The notes under the pieces: model-generated
What the model was told of the DNA's origin: nothing
What the model saw: the letters and a program-made list of their open reading frames with translations, nothing else
Databases searched by the model: none
Shown: positions 5,438-7,557 of the stretch, in pieces
Numbering within the stretch: the stretch's first letter is position 1
Layout of the letters: each line of letters starts with the position of its first letter
Position numbers and translations under genes: made by a program
Assembly (NCBI GenBank): GCA_937870805.1
Contig: CALMZT010001098.1
Location: 1 to 7,557, forward strand
Source of the DNA: an uncultured Chloroflexota bacterium
Lineage (GTDB): Bacteria > Chloroflexota > Anaerolineae > Aggregatilineales > Phototrophicaceae
DNA: 7,557 nt
Reading direction: 5' to 3'

Positions 5438-7388
5438 ACTGCCCCCATTGGAAAGCCCACGCTTCCGGCGGCGCGCTGAGGGTGATGGCATCCCCGCTGT
5501 CCACAGCCACGAACAGCAGCGGTCCGCGTGTGATGCCGTTCGCATCGGTGCGCAGATAGCGGTAGCCCGCCACGAATGCAGCGTCGGGCGATAAAACGGG
5601 CGCGACAATGTATCCAAGATTTGCAATAGGGTTGATGCCGCTGCTGCCCAACTGGAACTCAGCGACGCTGGCAGGTTGCACCGACGGCGGCGTCAGCACA
5701 AGGCGCAGATTGCTTTCTCCTGCGGGCTGCATTACCTCCCATGCTACTGCGCCCTGCGGAAACTGGACAAATTCTGAGGGCGTAGGCAGCGTGTTGATAT
5801 CATAAATGCCGATACCTGCGTTCTCCACAGCCGCAATGCGCCCATCACGTAACCAGAAACCAACGTTCGTATTGGCAAATGTCGTCACTTCGCCGGACGC
5901 GACATCAAATACCCCTAACCCCGCTTCTAGGCTGCTGACGAGCAAGGCGTTGACGTTCGGCGCAAACTGCGGCTGACCGTAGCTGCCGTCAAGTAATTCA
6001 GTAGGTACGCCGCCTGCAACAGGTACGAGCCAGATTCCACCATCAGCATAAGCCACCTGATCGCCGCTGGCATTAAACGTAGGCGAAATGACACCTTCAG
6101 CGTTCTCCAACGTCGCCAGTTCAGCAGGCGTGGCTTCCGGGTTCACTTCCTGAAGCCACAATTTGCCGCCGCTGACGTAGACCACGTTATCGCCATCCGG
6201 TGAAACGGCGAATTCGGTAATCCAGTCTTCCGCCAGCGTGAAGGGATAGGCGGGTGTGCCATCGGCGGGCAAGCGCCAGATTTGCGCAATGCCCGTCGCA
6301 AAATCGCTCAGGAAATAGCCATCGCTCGGCAGTTGTACCGTGTTAGCGCTGGGCGGCGGCAGGGGTCCCCAACCGTAAGCTACCGCAGTTTCTAACGGCA
6401 GCGCGAACGCCAAGCCGCTGGCAGGATTGACCAACGCCAGCACACCGCCGCGAAACGCCACCAACAAATCGCCGCGCGGTGCCCAGCGCACACGATCAAG
6501 GTCTACAGGAGAGCCGCCTGTTTCAGTAGGCTGTCCATCAATCAGGGCAATCAACCGTCCCATCACGCCTGAGCCTCCCGGTTCGGCGGTGGCTTCCGCA
6601 GTGGCTTCGCTTTCGTCCACATCTGCGAAAACGGTGATCGTGCCATCGGCGCGCACGTAAGGCAGGCGATAGACGACGCTGGCATCTAACAATTCAGTTT
6701 GGGCGTTGGCGGCGTTCAAATCCATCGTATACAAGCCGCCTGTTTCTGGCGCAAAGATCAGGCGCGCGTTATCCAGCCACGAGACGCCGATGGATGACGT
6801 AATCGCGCTCACCAGCGCGAACGTCGTGCCATCGCGGCGGTAAATCCACCAGAAATTACTCTGTGCGTTGGGGTCGGGGTTTTGCGCTTCGACGGCAAGG
6901 TGATTGGTGTCGGGTGACCACATCAGGCTGACGACACTCGCCTGTGAAATCTCAGCGAACGTTTGGGTTTGCGAGAAATACACGCGCACGCCGAACAGTG
7001 TTGTGTATGCCAGCATCGAAGCATCCGGCGTCCAGATGAGCGTATCACCGCGCCCGCGTATCGGCGGCAGACTGGCGCTTGTGCCTTCAATCGAAGTCAC
7101 CGCATCGCTGAAGATTTCTTTGAGCATCAAGCCTTCTTCGGTACGGTAGGCGATGTGGTTGCCATCAGGCGCAACGGCGAAATCCAGCACGAAAGCACCT
7201 TCCGGCGTGACGGTGGTGATGCCCGCCGCGCCGAGTCCATAGCGCTCCACGACACCGCTGTTTTGCAGCACGTAGAGTTCAGTGGGCAGGTTCAAACCAT
7301 CGTCTTGTGCAAGGACAGAAGAAAATTGAACCGCCAGGACGCCAAGAACACAGAGAAAGAAAAAGGAAAGAGGGAATCGTCGCGTCAC
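5436..7388 (-). CDS. Secreted beta-propeller protein (PD40/TolB-like)
   Basis: A 650-residue exported protein. A signal peptide is clear: basic MTRR, hydrophobic residues 6-25, and probable cleavage after VLA (25-27) before QDDG. No lipobox is present. The mature part is built of WD40-like/PD40 blades, recognised by repeated (S/T/A)PDG-type loops: APDGNHIAY (73-81), TPDASMLAY (120-128), SPDTNHLAV (158-166), SPDGDNVVY (396-404), NASGDQVAY (439-447) and SPDAAFVAG (600-608). An acidic EATAEATAEP linker (261-270) separates the two halves. No enzymatic motif is visible; such proteins are scaffolds or cell-surface binding modules, and the partner is unknown. I prefer GTG at 7388 to the ATG at 7415 because GAGG stands 7 bases before it and the signal peptide then begins cleanly. 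It is divergent from the antitoxin gene. Confidence is high for secreted propeller, low for role. Confidence 0.87.
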   Translation of the reverse strand: MTRRFPLSFFFLCVLGVLAVQFSSVLAQDDGLNLPTELYVLQNSGVVERYGLGAAGITTVTPEGAFVLDFAVAPDGNHIAYRTEEGLMLKEIFSDAVTSIEGTSASLPPIRGRGDTLIWTPDASMLAYTTLFGVRVYFSQTQTFAEISQASVVSLMWSPDTNHLAVEAQNPDPNAQSNFWWIYRRDGTTFALVSAITSSIGVSWLDNARLIFAPETGGLYTMDLNAANAQTELLDASVVYRLPYVRADGTITVFADVDESEATAEATAEPGGSGVMGRLIALIDGQPTETGGSPVDLDRVRWAPRGDLLVAFRGGVLALVNPASGLAFALPLETAVAYGWGPLPPPSANTVQLPSDGYFLSDFATGIAQIWRLPADGTPAYPFTLAEDWITEFAVSPDGDNVVYVSGGKLWLQEVNPEATPAELATLENAEGVISPTFNASGDQVAYADGGIWLVPVAGGVPTELLDGSYGQPQFAPNVNALLVSSLEAGLGVFDVASGEVTTFANTNVGFWLRDGRIAAVENAGIGIYDINTLPTPSEFVQFPQGAVAWEVMQPAGESNLRLVLTPPSVQPASVAEFQLGSSGINPIANLGYIVAPVLSPDAAFVAGYRYLRTDANGITRGPLLFVAVDSGDAITLSAPPEAWAFQWGQ

Positions 7389-7462
7389 GATAAAACCTCG
7401 TCTGGTAAATGTCATATAATGAGAAAGAGTATACTGCGTAAAAAGGTTCTGGGAAAAACACA
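7389..7462. promoter_or_regulatory. Divergent promoter region, propeller and antitoxin genes
   Basis: Only 74 bases separate the two divergent starts. On the plus strand a perfect TATAAT lies at 7415-7420. The 8-bp palindrome AGTATACT (7428-7435) supplies a TATACT -10-like hexamer on both strands. No good -35 matches were found, so the exact start points are uncertain. The palindrome is a candidate operator for antitoxin autoregulation, by analogy with other toxin-antitoxin systems. Confidence 0.5.
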
Positions 7463-7557
7463 ATGGTTGCTTCAGTACGCGCGATTTATCAGGATGGTGT
7501 TTTGCGGCTGCTTGAGCCTGTTGATTTACGGGAAGGCGAAACCGTCAACGTGACGAT
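7463..7557 (+). CDS. DUF104/AF2212-like antitoxin, N-terminal part, truncated by window end
   Basis: The first 31 codons read MVASVRAIYQDGVLRLLEP then VDLREGETVNVTI, the typical start of the small DUF104 (AF2212-like) antitoxins, with the hallmark AIY-GVL-LEP-L-EG-V-V-I pattern. Members are about 60-80 residues and usually precede a PIN-domain RNase toxin gene (VapC-like), which would lie beyond the right edge. The antitoxin is expected to bind the toxin and its own promoter. The ATG has only a weak upstream GGGAA. An isolated or chromosomal antitoxin is also possible, since the toxin cannot be seen. Confidence 0.82.
   Translation, partial: MVASVRAIYQDGVLRLLEPVDLREGETVNVT

Noticed and set aside
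7389..7463. Longer N-terminus for the propeller gene from TTG at 7463 or ATG at 7415
   Set aside because: GTG at 7388 has GAGG 7 bases upstream and gives a clean signal peptide; the extension has no Shine-Dalgarno and would overlap the divergent promoter.
6963..7553. Long plus-strand open frame opposite the start of the propeller gene
   Set aside because: Reads antisense through a well-supported secreted propeller and across the antitoxin start in another frame; composition is not protein-like and it has no recognised motif.

Overview
The window looks like chromosomal DNA of a Chloroflexota bacterium, probably from the Anaerolineae side of the phylum. This is inferred from three things: a DUF4388 protein paired with a stand-alone small GTPase, a secreted beta-propeller with an acidic EATAEATAEP linker, and intergenic gaps packed with short palindromic and heptamer repeats. 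No rRNA or other strict phylogenetic marker is present, so the assignment is tentative.

Layout from left to right. A plus-strand metallo-beta-lactamase-fold hydrolase (23-847) is followed by 788 bases without an intact gene (848-1635). That gap holds two small hairpin repeats, a 74-bp MITE-like palindrome with a 7-bp direct repeat on each side, and a 532-bp IS remnant bounded by 15-bp perfect inverted repeats. The remnant carries a transposase pseudogene with two amber stops and a large internal deletion. A minus-strand cluster follows, read from 4008 down to 1636: a DUF4388/winged-helix protein, a small GTPase of the MglA/COG2229 type, and an alpha/beta hydrolase. A near-consensus sigma-70 promoter (TTGACT, 17 bp, TATAAT) lies just upstream of it. 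Next come a PfkB-family sugar/nucleoside kinase (minus, 5212-4232) with its own hairpin/T-tract terminator, a stack of four kinds of repeat (5229-5437), and a secreted beta-propeller protein (minus, 7388-5436). At the right edge a divergent DUF104/AF2212-type antitoxin gene begins (7463 to the end, truncated); its toxin partner would lie outside the window.

Functionally, the DUF4388-GTPase pair is the most interesting protein unit. It resembles bacterial switch modules in which a small Ras-like GTPase is encoded beside a regulatory partner (MglA/MglB, Streptomyces conservons). The other enzymes look like independent housekeeping or accessory genes.

The most unusual content is in the non-coding DNA. 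The two roughly 74-bp palindromic elements end in sequences resembling the inverted repeats of the neighbouring IS remnant, which suggests they are miniature elements moved by that transposase family. A second repeat family keeps a hairpin shape and a conserved loop while its stem sequence changes, and one member appears to serve as the kinase gene's terminator. I found no tRNA, rRNA, CRISPR array or prophage gene.
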